Assembly (NCBI RefSeq): GCF_034531395.1
Contig: NZ_JARVCO010000002.1
Span: forward strand, 682,001-746,000
DNA length: 64,000 nucleotides
Direction: 5' to 3'
DNA from: Pontiella agarivorans
GTDB taxonomy: Bacteria > Verrucomicrobiota > Kiritimatiellia > Kiritimatiellales > Pontiellaceae
Part shown: in pieces, positions 1-8,136 of the stretch
Numbering within the stretch: the first letter of the stretch is position 1
Layout: each line of letters starts with the position of its first letter
Made by a program: the position numbers and the translations under genes
Notes under the pieces: model-generated
The model's input: only the letters and a program-made list of their open reading frames with translations
Told to the model about the DNA's origin: nothing
The model's database searches: none

Positions 1-465
1 AAAATCGCGTATCTAAGTCTGAGTCAGTTTAAAGTTACTGTCGCAGGCGAAACTCCGTCTACGGAATACTGGATGAGGCAGTACGGCAGTGTAACCAACC
101 TGACCGAAGATACCGATGGAGACGGCCTGGTCAACATCAAGGAATATGCCTTTGGAGGTGATCCGGAAGCGACAGATTCCTTCCCGGCAAACTTCCCGGA
201 CGGGAATGGCCTGCCGACATTCACTGCGGGTGATTATATGGGGACCAACGGATTCTTTGTCACGCACATCGAACTTCGGGATCCCAACCCCGGCATTGAT
301 TATTCGCTGGAATCGAGTGGAAATCTGGTGGTCCCGGGCAGCTGGGCCGCGGACGGAGTCTGGGTTGGTGAAGCGGAAATTGATTACTATTATAAATCAG
401 TAACCCACTTTATTTCCGCCGATGACGCCGCGAAGTTCATCGACCTGAAGGTTAATGAGCTCTAA
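1..465 (+). CDS. C-terminal part of a secreted modular protein (5' end outside window)
   Basis: The reading frame is open from the first base, so the gene begins upstream of the window; only about 154 residues are visible. They hold a calcium-loop-like motif (DTDGDGLVNIKEYAFGGDP) followed by a beta-rich stretch with a Y-S-L-E-S-S-x-N-L pattern and a C-terminal FIDLKVNEL. The same arrangement (W, then D-x-DGDGL-x-N-x-x-EY-x-x-G-x-DP, then 80-100 residues ending in a hydrophobic/charged strand) closes the proteins at 39536, 55762, 59733 and, less exactly, 8137. I read it as a shared C-terminal module, perhaps for cell-surface sorting or calcium-stabilised folding. The catalytic or binding part of the protein cannot be seen. 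Confidence 0.8.
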   Translation, partial: KIAYLSLSQFKVTVAGETPSTEYWMRQYGSVTNLTEDTDGDGLVNIKEYAFGGDPEATDSFPANFPDGNGLPTFTAGDYMGTNGFFVTHIELRDPNPGIDYSLESSGNLVVPGSWAADGVWVGEAEIDYYYKSVTHFISADDAAKFIDLKVNEL

Positions 466-473
466 CTCTAATC

Positions 474-496
474 TCCTGCGCTTTTAAAGCGCAGGA
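474..496 (+). terminator. Hairpin after the first gene
   Basis: TCCTGCGC (474-481) pairs with GCGCAGGA (489-496) around a TTTTAAA loop. No T-run follows, so it may act as an mRNA 3' end or processing hairpin rather than a classical intrinsic terminator. Confidence 0.5.
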
Positions 497-520
497 TCCA
501 TTTCATCGGGTTCCGTGTGA

Positions 521-538
521 CCCCGCCTGACGGCGGGG
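521..538 (+). other. GC-rich hairpin in the leader of the PEP-CTERM gene
   Basis: CCCCGCC (521-527) pairs with GGCGGGG (532-538) around TGAC. It lies about 26 bases upstream of the start codon at 565, just before the purine-rich ribosome site, so it may be a second terminator hairpin for the upstream gene or an mRNA leader structure. Confidence 0.4.
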
Positions 539-564
539 GTGCGGTTTCAAAAAAAAGGAAAAAC

Positions 565-1260
565 ATGAATACAAAAATACTCACAGCAGGATTGGCAGTC
601 GCTGGACTGCTATTGAATGTTTCAGCCGATGTAGTCTGGAACGAAGACTTCGAAGGGGCTGCGCTTGGAGCAACCTCCGGCAATAATCAAACGTTGGCCG
701 GAACGTCGGTTCAGACGGCGAATACGGCTTCGAGTGTTGTGGTGGATTCCACAACCGATCCTGCCGCAGCTGCAGCCTTCACATTTGCATCCGGAAACTT
801 TATCCGGCTTTCTGCCAGCTCGAATGATTATGCTGCGGTGCGTTCCGCGCTCAATCCGATCAGTTTTGCGCAGGTTTCATCGGATGCCACCTATACGTTA
901 TCATTCGATATCTATATTCCGGTTACGCTCGATAAAGCTGTAGGTGATATTCAGCCGCGGTTCAAGCTGAACGGAGCGGGCGGAAGCGGCGCGACAGACG
1001 CCAGTCAGACGGTGGCGGATGCCGGTCAGTATCACATCGTTTATACCGGGCAGATTTCCGACTTCATCAACACGGATGTGAATGAAGCGCGTCCATTCAT
1101 CGGTATTGATCAGGACGGCGGAAAGCTGGTGCAGGAAAACTTCGATTATATGTATATGGATAACATTCAGTTGGAGGTAATTCCGGAACCGGCCACGCTT
1201 GGATTGGTCGCAGCTTTCGGCGGCGGCATTATTTTAATCCGCCGTCGTTTTATGATGTGA
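565..1260 (+). CDS. PEP-CTERM protein consisting of the shared 'EDFEG' module
   Basis: A 231-residue exported protein. The start at 565 is chosen because AAGGAA lies just upstream and the product then begins with a normal Sec leader (MNTKILTAGLAVAGLLL). The mature part starts DVVWNEDFEGAALGATSGNN and is one ~185-residue beta-sandwich-like module, with VGDIQPRFKLNGAGG and ARPFIGIDQDG as landmarks. It is the same module that forms the N-termini of the large BNR proteins at 8137, 55762 and 59733. The C-terminus is a textbook PEP-CTERM signal: V-I-PEP, a hydrophobic helix, then RRR. That implies recognition by an exosortase and delivery to the cell surface or matrix. No catalytic motif is seen; carbohydrate binding is a guess from its partners. 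Confidence 0.85.
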   Translation: MNTKILTAGLAVAGLLLNVSADVVWNEDFEGAALGATSGNNQTLAGTSVQTANTASSVVVDSTTDPAAAAAFTFASGNFIRLSASSNDYAAVRSALNPISFAQVSSDATYTLSFDIYIPVTLDKAVGDIQPRFKLNGAGGSGATDASQTVADAGQYHIVYTGQISDFINTDVNEARPFIGIDQDGGKLVQENFDYMYMDNIQLEVIPEPATLGLVAAFGGGIILIRRRFMM

Positions 1261-1287
1261 ATCCGCACAGAAAATGAGTGCAGTTGA

Positions 1288-1311
1288 GGCCCGGTGGATG
1301 CCGGGCCTTTT
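1288..1311 (+). terminator. Intrinsic terminator after the PEP-CTERM gene
   Basis: GGCCCGG (1288-1294) and CCGGGCC (1301-1307) form a perfect seven-pair stem around TGGATG, followed by TTTT. It separates the PEP-CTERM gene from the oxidoreductase block. Confidence 0.85.
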
Positions 1312-1360
1312 GACTGTCGGGCGTTGGGAAATCCGCCTGGAAAGAAGGCGGCATAAACCT

Positions 1361-1394
1361 ATTGGATAGGTTTGTTCCGTGTACAATGTTTCCG
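1361..1394 (+). promoter_or_regulatory. ATTGGATAGG box and degenerate operator upstream of the oxidoreductase
   Basis: ATTGGATAGG at 1361-1370 is repeated exactly at 55685 and nearly at 59612. About ten bases later comes TGTACAATGTTTCCG (1380-1394), which shares AA-x-GTTTCC with the operator-like site at 55702. TACAAT at 1382-1387 could be a -10 element. This is probably the promoter/operator region of the gene starting at 1437; the operator reading is weak here. Confidence 0.4.
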
Positions 1395-1436
1395 TTCTAT
1401 ATCGTTCGTTCAGTGTGCTTGTTTTAAAAGGAGATT

Positions 1437-2813
1437 ATGATGAAGTTTTCAAGACGTACGGGGTTGTTTGCGGGAGGAGCTGCCACTGCGGTTTCTCTTA
1501 TTCCCGGTAAAGTTTTAGGCGCAAATGAAAAGGTGAATATCGCCTGGATCGGTGTAGGCGGGCGCGGCAATCGGCTGCTGAGTAATTTTGAGCGTTCTGG
1601 GCTTATGAACGTTGTGGCGATGTGCGACGTGGATTTGAAATCGAGTTTTGTGGATGAAGCCAAAGCCCGTTTCCCGAATGCCTATCTTTACGATGACTGG
1701 CGTAAGCTTTTTGATGAAAAGGCCAATGAGTTTGATGCGGTGATGGTGATGGTTCCGGACCATTCGCATTTTCCGGTAACAATGGCCGCGATGGCCCTGG
1801 GAAAGCATGTCTACACCGAAAAACCGCTGGCCCGCACGTTCCAGGAAATTGATCTGATGATCAAAGCTTCCGAAAAATACGGTGTGGTCAACCAAATGGG
1901 AAATCAGGGGTTTTCCGGCGACAATTATTTTCAGTTCAAGGCCTGGAAAGAAGCAGGCATTATTAAAAACGTTCGCCATGTGGACGCCTTCATCAACAAT
2001 GGTTTTGCCTGGTATCCGCATCACTACGACAAGAGCAAAGCGATCACCGGCTGGCCGGCGGGGGATCCGATGCCGGAACACATTAACTGGGATGTCTGGA
2101 TGGGGACGACGCCCGAACATCCTTACAGCACCCTTTATTCCCGGAATAAATGGCGCGGCTGGCAACAGTACGGTACCGGAGCATTCGGCGACTGGGGGGC
2201 ACATATTTTCGATACCATGCACCACTTCCTGGAATTCGGTATGCCGGAATCGATTGAAGTGAAAAAGCTGCGGGGAAAACACGAGCTGATTTTCTGCGAG
2301 GCTTCAACACTTGGATTTAAATTCCCGGAACGCAACGGCCTGCCGGCATTGACTGTGGACTATTATGACGGTTGGACCAATCTGCCGCCTATTCCGAAAG
2401 AGTTCGAGGGCCGTGAACACAATTTCCATAAAGATCCCGGTAAATTTATCTTTTCCGACGATCTGGTATTCTATGGGAAACACCACGGTAATCCGTTGCA
2501 GGTGATTCCTTACGATCGATACCGGGAACTGCTGAAAGCGGGAAAACTTCCGAAAGATTTCGGGAAAAATTCTGATCACTACGCCAACTTCCTGCTGGCC
2601 TGCAAAGGAGAGGAAAAGACGCGTTCTCCGTTTTCCATTGCAGGTCCGCTTTCGCAGTTCCTTATTCTCGGTTCCATTGCGCAGCGTATTGGCAATGAAG
2701 GCGAGACGCTGGAGTTTGATCGCGAAACCAACCGGTTTAAAAACAACGATCTGGCCAACAGTCTGCTGAAAGACACTCCCCGCAAGGGTTGGGAACAGTA
2801 TTATAAACTGTAG
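1437..2813 (+). CDS. Tat-exported Gfo/Idh/MocA family oxidoreductase
   Basis: A 458-residue NAD(P)-dependent sugar oxidoreductase of the Gfo/Idh/MocA family. The leader contains SRRTGLF, a twin-arginine motif, so the protein is probably exported folded with its cofactor. A Rossmann fold follows with WIGVGGRGNR (dinucleotide loop, about residues 37-46), then HVYTEKPLARTF (about 123-134) with the EKP lysine that is catalytic in this family, and an NQGFSG segment. AAGGAG lies just upstream of two consecutive ATGs (1437 and 1440); either may be used. The next genes are a sulfatase and a DUF1080 protein, the same pairing seen at 47505/49214. That suggests it makes a 3-keto sugar for DUF1080-type cleavage (inference). 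The exact substrate is unknown. Confidence 0.88.
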   Translation: MMKFSRRTGLFAGGAATAVSLIPGKVLGANEKVNIAWIGVGGRGNRLLSNFERSGLMNVVAMCDVDLKSSFVDEAKARFPNAYLYDDWRKLFDEKANEFDAVMVMVPDHSHFPVTMAAMALGKHVYTEKPLARTFQEIDLMIKASEKYGVVNQMGNQGFSGDNYFQFKAWKEAGIIKNVRHVDAFINNGFAWYPHHYDKSKAITGWPAGDPMPEHINWDVWMGTTPEHPYSTLYSRNKWRGWQQYGTGAFGDWGAHIFDTMHHFLEFGMPESIEVKKLRGKHELIFCEASTLGFKFPERNGLPALTVDYYDGWTNLPPIPKEFEGREHNFHKDPGKFIFSDDLVFYGKHHGNPLQVIPYDRYRELLKAGKLPKDFGKNSDHYANFLLACKGEEKTRSPFSIAGPLSQFLILGSIAQRIGNEGETLEFDRETNRFKNNDLANSLLKDTPRKGWEQYYKL

Positions 2814-2827
2814 GCATGCAACATCTG

Positions 2828-2871
2828 AAGACCGAACGTTTCAGCGCAGGAACTGAGACTGTTCGGTCTTT
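2828..2871 (+). terminator. Long hairpin terminator after the oxidoreductase
   Basis: AAGACCGAAC (2828-2837) and GTTCGGTCTT (2861-2870) form ten perfect pairs, with TCAG/CTGA pairing inside the loop, ending in TTT. It may attenuate rather than fully stop transcription into the sulfatase at 2900. Confidence 0.75.
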
Positions 2872-2899
2872 GGGCTTCGGGTTTTAAAAAAGGAAGAAG

Positions 2900-4366
2900 A
2901 TGAAAACTCAGTTTTTCTATGGGTGCATCGGGCTGCTGGCTTTGGCGATACAGGCTGAGCGCCCGAATATCCTGTTGGTCTGTGCCGATGATATGTCGCA
3001 TACGAGCTGTTACGGGCATTCGTTTGTTTCCACGCCGCACTTTGATTCGATTGCTGAAGAAGGGCTTAAATTTACACGGATGTATACGCCGAGCAGCAAG
3101 TGTGCGCCGTCGCGGGCCGTGATCCTTACCGGGCGGAATCCGTGGCAGCTTGAAGGTGCAGGGAACCATAAGCCGGTCTGGCCGGATAAATTTATAAGTT
3201 TCGTGGAAGTGCTCACGGAGAACGGTTATTTCACCGGGTTCACCGGAAAGGGCTGGAATCCGGGGGTTCACCCGAAGGGACGGAATCTCACCGGAACGGA
3301 GTATAATCAGCATCGCATCGAGCCAACGCATCTGAAGGTATCGCCTTTTGATTATTCCGCTAACTTTAAAGCTTTCATGGCGGATAAACCTGCGGATAAA
3401 CCCTTCTTTTTCTGGTATGGCGCCAAGGAGCCGCATCGGGGTTATGAATATAAATCGGGAGTAAAGGCGGGGAAAAGCCTGTCATCGCTGGAGTTTCTTC
3501 CGGCGTTCTGGCCGGATACCGAAGCGGTTCGGCACGATATTCTCGACTATGCAGTCGAGGTGGAATATTTCGATCGGCATCTCGGGGAAATTTTACAGAC
3601 CCTGGAAAAATCGGGAGAATTAGAGAATACACTGATCATCGCCACATCGGATAACGCCATGCCGTTTCCGCGCTATAAGGGACATCCGCACGAATTCGCC
3701 ACGCGCATTCCGTTTGTGGTGCAGTGGCCCGGACATATTGTAAATCCTGGAAGAACGTGTGCTGAATTCGCCAGTTTCATTGATCTGGCGCCGACCTGTC
3801 TCGAAGCAGCTGGAATCCATGTGAAAACCTGCGGTATGCAACCGGTTGAAGGGCGGAGTCTGTTTGATTTTTTTGCCGATAAGGTTGAAGGCCGCGATCG
3901 TGTACTGACCGGGCGCGAGCGCAACGACATGTGCCGGCCGAACGGCTGGGGCTATCCGGTGCGCAGTCTGCATCGGGGCGACTTTGTTTATATGCATAAT
4001 TTTGAGCCGGATCGCTGGCCGTCCGGTACGGAAGAGGCGGGATTCCGGGATACGGACTGGAGTCCGACGAAGTCGGAAATTATGTATAAATTTAAAGGAA
4101 GTGATTCCTGGAATCTGTGTTTTGGAAAACGCCCGCGCGAAGAACTTTATATGATTAAAAACGATCCGGAATGCATGGTGAATCTGGCTGATAACCCGGA
4201 GTATGCGGAGCTGAAGAACAGAATGAAAACGGAACTTTTCGACGCGCTTACTGAACAGGGGGATCCGAGGATGCATGGCGACCCGGGCTTTTTTGACCGG
4301 AGTCGGCCGGAACGGATTCCTGAATACGATGAATTGGTTCGGGGCATGAATAAAAAGAAAAATTAG
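2900..4366 (+). CDS. Secreted sulfatase (S1 family, Cys-type)
   Basis: A 488-residue sulfatase with a Sec leader (cleavage near AIQA-E20). The metal-binding start [11 protein letters not shown] (residues 21-31) is followed by the modification motif C68-A-P-S-R in [13 protein letters not shown]. The cysteine must be converted to formylglycine after translation. [14 protein letters not shown] resembles N-sulfoglucosamine sulfohydrolase-like members, so an N- or O-sulfated amino sugar is possible, but the substrate is not readable. [13 protein letters not shown] carries the late metal-site DN. AAAAAAGGAAGAAG precedes the ATG. The DUF1080 gene follows after nine bases, so they are surely co-transcribed. 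Confidence 0.92.
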   Translation: MKTQFFYGCIGLLALAIQAERPNILLVCADDMSHTSCYGHSFVSTPHFDSIAEEGLKFTRMYTPSSKCAPSRAVILTGRNPWQLEGAGNHKPVWPDKFISFVEVLTENGYFTGFTGKGWNPGVHPKGRNLTGTEYNQHRIEPTHLKVSPFDYSANFKAFMADKPADKPFFFWYGAKEPHRGYEYKSGVKAGKSLSSLEFLPAFWPDTEAVRHDILDYAVEVEYFDRHLGEILQTLEKSGELENTLIIATSDNAMPFPRYKGHPHEFATRIPFVVQWPGHIVNPGRTCAEFASFIDLAPTCLEAAGIHVKTCGMQPVEGRSLFDFFADKVEGRDRVLTGRERNDMCRPNGWGYPVRSLHRGDFVYMHNFEPDRWPSGTEEAGFRDTDWSPTKSEIMYKFKGSDSWNLCFGKRPREELYMIKNDPECMVNLADNPEYAELKNRMKTELFDALTEQGDPRMHGDPGFFDRSRPERIPEYDELVRGMNKKKN

Positions 4367-4375
4367 GAATTGATG

Positions 4376-5008
4376 ATGAAGAAATGGATTGTGGTATTGG
4401 CTCTGAGTCTGGCCGGCGGTGTTTGGGCGGAAGGTGCATGGAAGGACCTGCTGGAAGGGGGAAATCTTGACCAGTGGTGGCAGAAGAATCCATCCGCCGG
4501 CTGGGTTATGGAAGCAGACGGTTCGGTACATTTGCCGGCCGGTGTAAAAGGGGGATCGTTGTCGACCCGGGAATCATTTCAGGATTTTGAATTGCGGTTT
4601 GAATGGAAGATTTCCGAGGGCGGGAACAGTGGAGTCTATTACCGGGCGGCAAAAGGAAAGAGCCCTGAATATCAGATTCTGGATGATGAAAAACATGTGC
4701 GCGGTCAGTGGCCGGTTTCCCGGGCGGCAGCTCTTTATGATCTCTTCGGACGTTCTGATGACAGCTGCTATAAGCCGGCCGGGGAATGGAATACCGGAAA
4801 AATTGTGGCTGAAGGGAAGCGGCTGCAGCACTGGCTTAACGGAGTGAAGGTGGTGGATGTGGAAGTAGACAGTCCGGAATGGAATGAAGCTTTTGCCAAG
4901 AGCAAATTCAAGAATCCCGAGACTTACGGAAAAATGAACGGAAAGATCTGGTTTCAGGATCATGGCGGTGAAGTCTGGTACCGGAATGTGTTGATCCGAA
5001 GCCGCTAA
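4376..5008 (+). CDS. Secreted DUF1080 (3-keto-disaccharide hydrolase-type) protein
   Basis: About 210 residues: a Sec leader ([18 protein letters not shown]) and a single concanavalin-like beta-sandwich. [56 protein letters not shown] and [12 protein letters not shown] are the usual DUF1080 landmarks. The Pfam family is named for 3-keto-disaccharide hydrolysis, and members from Bacteroides act on 3-keto-glycosides made by Gfo/Idh dehydrogenases. The frame has TTG at 4370 and ATG at 4373 and 4376; 4376 fits best because AGGA at 4365-4368 is then seven bases away. It follows the sulfatase by nine bases. A Gfo/Idh gene lies two genes upstream, so the two probably form a redox pair. Confidence 0.88.
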   Translation: MKKWIVVLALSLAGGVWAEGAWKDLLEGGNLDQWWQKNPSAGWVMEADGSVHLPAGVKGGSLSTRESFQDFELRFEWKISEGGNSGVYYRAAKGKSPEYQILDDEKHVRGQWPVSRAAALYDLFGRSDDSCYKPAGEWNTGKIVAEGKRLQHWLNGVKVVDVEVDSPEWNEAFAKSKFKNPETYGKMNGKIWFQDHGGEVWYRNVLIRSR

Positions 5009-5052
5009 AGGCGGGCACTGTTTTTTTTAAAAGAAGTTGAGGGAGCGATCGG

Positions 5053-6528
5053 ATGATAAGCGCCGCAGTACGGATTCATTTAAAAAAAAGGGTTGATGCC
5101 CGAATAAAAATAAAAAGATGGATGGCTGCGGCGGCTTTGCTGAGCGGCCTGATCTGCGGGGCGAATGCGGATATCCGGGTAACCGGACTCTCTCTGGAAA
5201 AAAGGGAGATCGCACGTGATGGAACAACGGGTTTAAATATCACGTTGTCAAATGATGCTTCTGAGGCACAGACCATAAAACTGGGGATTTATATCTGGAA
5301 AGAGGGAAACGATTTTTCACCGGAACATGAAATTAATCCGCTCCGTCAGGTGAAGGAAGTGCATTGTGGGGCTGGAGAGACGACGGCGTTGCGCATTTCG
5401 GTTTATCCGCAGCTTCTGCAGATTATGTGGGGTAACAACCGGAACCTGACTGCACCCGGAAAATACATTTTTCGAGTTGGTGAGGTTGCTCGCGGTGCGC
5501 AGTCACCGGAGGCCGTACTGAGGGTGAAGGATGTAATCGGTAAACAGGAAAATGCGTACGAAGCTTCCTATCTCACATCGAATCCGCTGAGAGATGCTTT
5601 ATTACCTGTTCCTGAATCAGCCATCTTTAAGATGGAAGGCTATGGGGTGTGGTGCCCGAGTGTGATCAAGGTGGGTGATACCTGGCATATGTTTTGTTCG
5701 CGTTGGAAAAAAGGAACGCACTGGGGACGGAGCCACATCATTCGCGCAACCTCTACATCACTTTTCGGTCCGTATGAGTTCCGAGAAATTGTTATGGATG
5801 GTCCCGGCTTCCCCTATGCGTGGGGGAAACGTGGGTTGCATAACCCCAAAATTATGAAAGTCGGCGATAAATTTCTTTTGCATTTCCTGGCGATGTCGGG
5901 GAGCCGCGGTCCGGCAAAAACAACAGGCTTTGCGCTGGCGGATTCCATTACAGGTCCGTGGGAGGTTGTTGATCACGTGGTGCTGCCCTGCAGCAATGCT
6001 GCGTTGTGGGTGCATGAAGACGGCCGTGCTTATGCCGTTGGAAAAGATAATATGAAGGTCGGCGATAAGGTTATCCGTACGCTGAAGGCCTATCGTGCCG
6101 ATTCCTATCTGGGCCCGTATAAAGAAATCGGTGATGGCGAAAATCGGCTTCCTTACGGTTTTGAACATGAAGATCCGACGATTTGGTGGGCGAATAATCA
6201 GTATAACGTGATTCTGACGGATTGGCTGGGGAATGTGACCGGAGAGCAGAAGTCTGTGATTTACTTTACGTCAAAAAACGGAATCGACTATAAGCTGTTT
6301 TCTCCGCAGGCCGTATGGCGGCGTTCAGAACCGTTTCCGATGATCAGACAGTCCGGCGAGGTTGTTGATGAACTGCTGGCCCAGATTGAACGTCCGGAAG
6401 TGGTTCTGAATGAAAAGGGTGAAGTTATTGCGCTGCTGGTGGGCGTTGTGGACCGGGCGCCTCATGGCGAGCGGGATAATTATATTATGATTCGCCCGGT
6501 TGATGCTTTCGTGCCGGACAATAAATAA
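5053..6528 (+). CDS. Secreted beta-propeller glycoside hydrolase (GH43/GH117-like)
   Basis: A 491-residue protein. The leader has an unusually long charged N-region (about 22 residues) before MAAAALLSGLICGANA. Residues about 37-150 form an Ig-like beta-sandwich (DIRVTGLSLEKREI to the PGKYIFRVGEV strand). Residues 180-490 look like a five-bladed propeller hydrolase: VWCPSVIKVGDTWHMFCS, SLFGPYEF, LHNPKIMKVGDKFLLHF, ITGPWEVV, and HEDPTIWWANNQYNVILTDW. Repeated 'GPW/GPYxF' and 'DPTIWW' blocks are typical of clan GH-F and related enzymes. The same fold occurs in the gene at 20171. It is likely an exo-acting hydrolase of galactan or arabinan type; the family number is not certain. GGGAG lies nine bases before the ATG. 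Confidence 0.75.
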   Translation: MISAAVRIHLKKRVDARIKIKRWMAAAALLSGLICGANADIRVTGLSLEKREIARDGTTGLNITLSNDASEAQTIKLGIYIWKEGNDFSPEHEINPLRQVKEVHCGAGETTALRISVYPQLLQIMWGNNRNLTAPGKYIFRVGEVARGAQSPEAVLRVKDVIGKQENAYEASYLTSNPLRDALLPVPESAIFKMEGYGVWCPSVIKVGDTWHMFCSRWKKGTHWGRSHIIRATSTSLFGPYEFREIVMDGPGFPYAWGKRGLHNPKIMKVGDKFLLHFLAMSGSRGPAKTTGFALADSITGPWEVVDHVVLPCSNAALWVHEDGRAYAVGKDNMKVGDKVIRTLKAYRADSYLGPYKEIGDGENRLPYGFEHEDPTIWWANNQYNVILTDWLGNVTGEQKSVIYFTSKNGIDYKLFSPQAVWRRSEPFPMIRQSGEVVDELLAQIERPEVVLNEKGEVIALLVGVVDRAPHGERDNYIMIRPVDAFVPDNK

Positions 6529-6602
6529 CCAAAGGGCCAATATCGTTTCTTCAGTATATATTGAAAACTGCCTGCTGAATAATGCATGAGGAGTTCGATG
6601 TA

Positions 6603-8012
6603 ATGAAGAATATGCTGTTGATGATGGCGATTTTACTGACCGGGGCGGTATCGGGTGAAGAACAGCGTCCGCCGAATATTGTTTTTGTAATGGTCGATGA
6701 TCTGGGGTTGTATGATCTCAACTGCTACGGATACAAGGCGGTCGATACCCCGCATGCGAACCGGTTGGCCGAAGAGGGGATGCTTTTTCGGCATGCGTAT
6801 GCGGCATCCACGGTTTGTACCCCGTCGCGGGCGGGTGTGATCAGTGGTCAGGCACCGGCCCGGCTGCATTTGACCAACCATATCTCCAATCAGCATTTTG
6901 CCCCGGAAAATCCGGTTTTGCTGAATGCCCCGGAAGTGACGGCACTGCCGACGGATGTGGTTACTTTTGCTGAGGTGTTGCGGGATCACGGGTATGCCTG
7001 CGGCTTTTTCGGGAAATGGCATTTATCGCGACAGAAAACCGACGGCAGTAACCGGGTGGAGGATGAACGCACCCAGCCGGATCATCAGGGGTTTGAAAAT
7101 AATGCGGGCGGTAATGGAAATGGCGGACCATCCGGCGGATGGTTTTCCCCCTATAAAAATCCTTACCTTCCAAATGGACCGGAAGGTGAATACCTGCCGG
7201 AACGCCTGGAAAATGAAGCGGTGGTGTATATGGAGGCGAACAAAGATAAGCCCTTCCTGATTGCCATGTGGAATTACACGGTGCATTCCCCGCTGGAAAC
7301 TACGGATGCACTGACTGAAAAATACCGGGCCCGGAAAGCGGCGGGTGAAAAGGTCGGTAATCCGGTGTATGCCGGAATGGTGGAGGCGGCCGATGCGGTG
7401 CTGGGCCGTTTGCTGGAAAAACTGGATGAGCTCGGATTGCAGGATAACACATTCGTTATTCTGACTTCAGATAATGGCGGATTTAACTATGGGGTTGCTG
7501 ATGCTCCGCCGCTGCGGAAGACCAAGAGCTGGCTCTATGAGGGTGGACTGCGGATTCCGATGATTGTTCGATGGCCGGGCAGAGTGAAGCCGGGAACGGT
7601 CAGCGAAGCATATGTATCGCATCTCGATTATTTTCCTACCTTTATGGAAGTGGCCGGCATACCGAAAGATCCGGATCTTATTCTGGACGGCGAAAGTCTG
7701 GTTCCGTTGCTGACCGGTACAGGCGGGATAGAGCGTGATGCACTTTATTTTCATTATCCGAATTATGCCTGGCACGCGAAAAACCGGTTGGGCGGCGCTG
7801 TCATTGAGGGCGATTATAAACTGCTCAACTGGTACGACGATGATTCGGTCGAGCTCTATCAGCTTAAAAAGGATCCGGGTGAAAAGAATGACATTGCGGC
7901 AGAAAATCCGGAACTGGCGGAGCGGCTGAAACGTAAATTTAAAAAATGGCTGAAGGATGTGAATGCCAATATGCCGGTGCCCAATCCGGATTATGTTCCT
8001 CCTGTAGAGTGA
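6603..8012 (+). CDS. Secreted sulfatase (S1 family, Cys-type)
   Basis: About 469 residues from ATG 6603, chosen over 6582 because GAGGAG (6588-6593) lies nine bases upstream and the product then opens with a clean Sec leader (MKNMLLMMAILLTGAVSG). PPNIVFVMVDDLG gives the first metal ligands and C72-T-P-S-R (TVCTPSRAGVISG) the formylglycine site. APARLHLTNHI, FGKWHLSR and VILTSDNGGFNYG are the standard later blocks (K and H in GKWHL line the active site). The C-terminal NWYDDDSVELYQLKKDPGE is the usual sulfatase C-subdomain strand. It follows the propeller hydrolase by 74 bases, in the same operon. Confidence 0.93.
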   Translation: MKNMLLMMAILLTGAVSGEEQRPPNIVFVMVDDLGLYDLNCYGYKAVDTPHANRLAEEGMLFRHAYAASTVCTPSRAGVISGQAPARLHLTNHISNQHFAPENPVLLNAPEVTALPTDVVTFAEVLRDHGYACGFFGKWHLSRQKTDGSNRVEDERTQPDHQGFENNAGGNGNGGPSGGWFSPYKNPYLPNGPEGEYLPERLENEAVVYMEANKDKPFLIAMWNYTVHSPLETTDALTEKYRARKAAGEKVGNPVYAGMVEAADAVLGRLLEKLDELGLQDNTFVILTSDNGGFNYGVADAPPLRKTKSWLYEGGLRIPMIVRWPGRVKPGTVSEAYVSHLDYFPTFMEVAGIPKDPDLILDGESLVPLLTGTGGIERDALYFHYPNYAWHAKNRLGGAVIEGDYKLLNWYDDDSVELYQLKKDPGEKNDIAAENPELAERLKRKFKKWLKDVNANMPVPNPDYVPPVE

Positions 8013-8136
8013 GGCCGGCCCGGGATCATTTGAGAAAGTTATCTTTTAGCCAGTTAAAACGGGACGGTGAAATACTCCAAACTGTTCGGGTTTTATATGT
8101 CGGTCTATTATGGGCAGGCGAAAAGGAGGCCGTCAG

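Noticed and set aside
517-564. Earlier ATG for the PEP-CTERM protein
   Set aside because: The extra 16 residues come before a normal signal peptide and cover a hairpin and the ribosome site.
3620-4531. Long minus-strand open frame (303 codons) opposite the first sulfatase
   Set aside because: It lies wholly over genes with clear motifs on the plus strand, has a composition rich in H, R and P typical of antisense shadows, and no recognisable domain.
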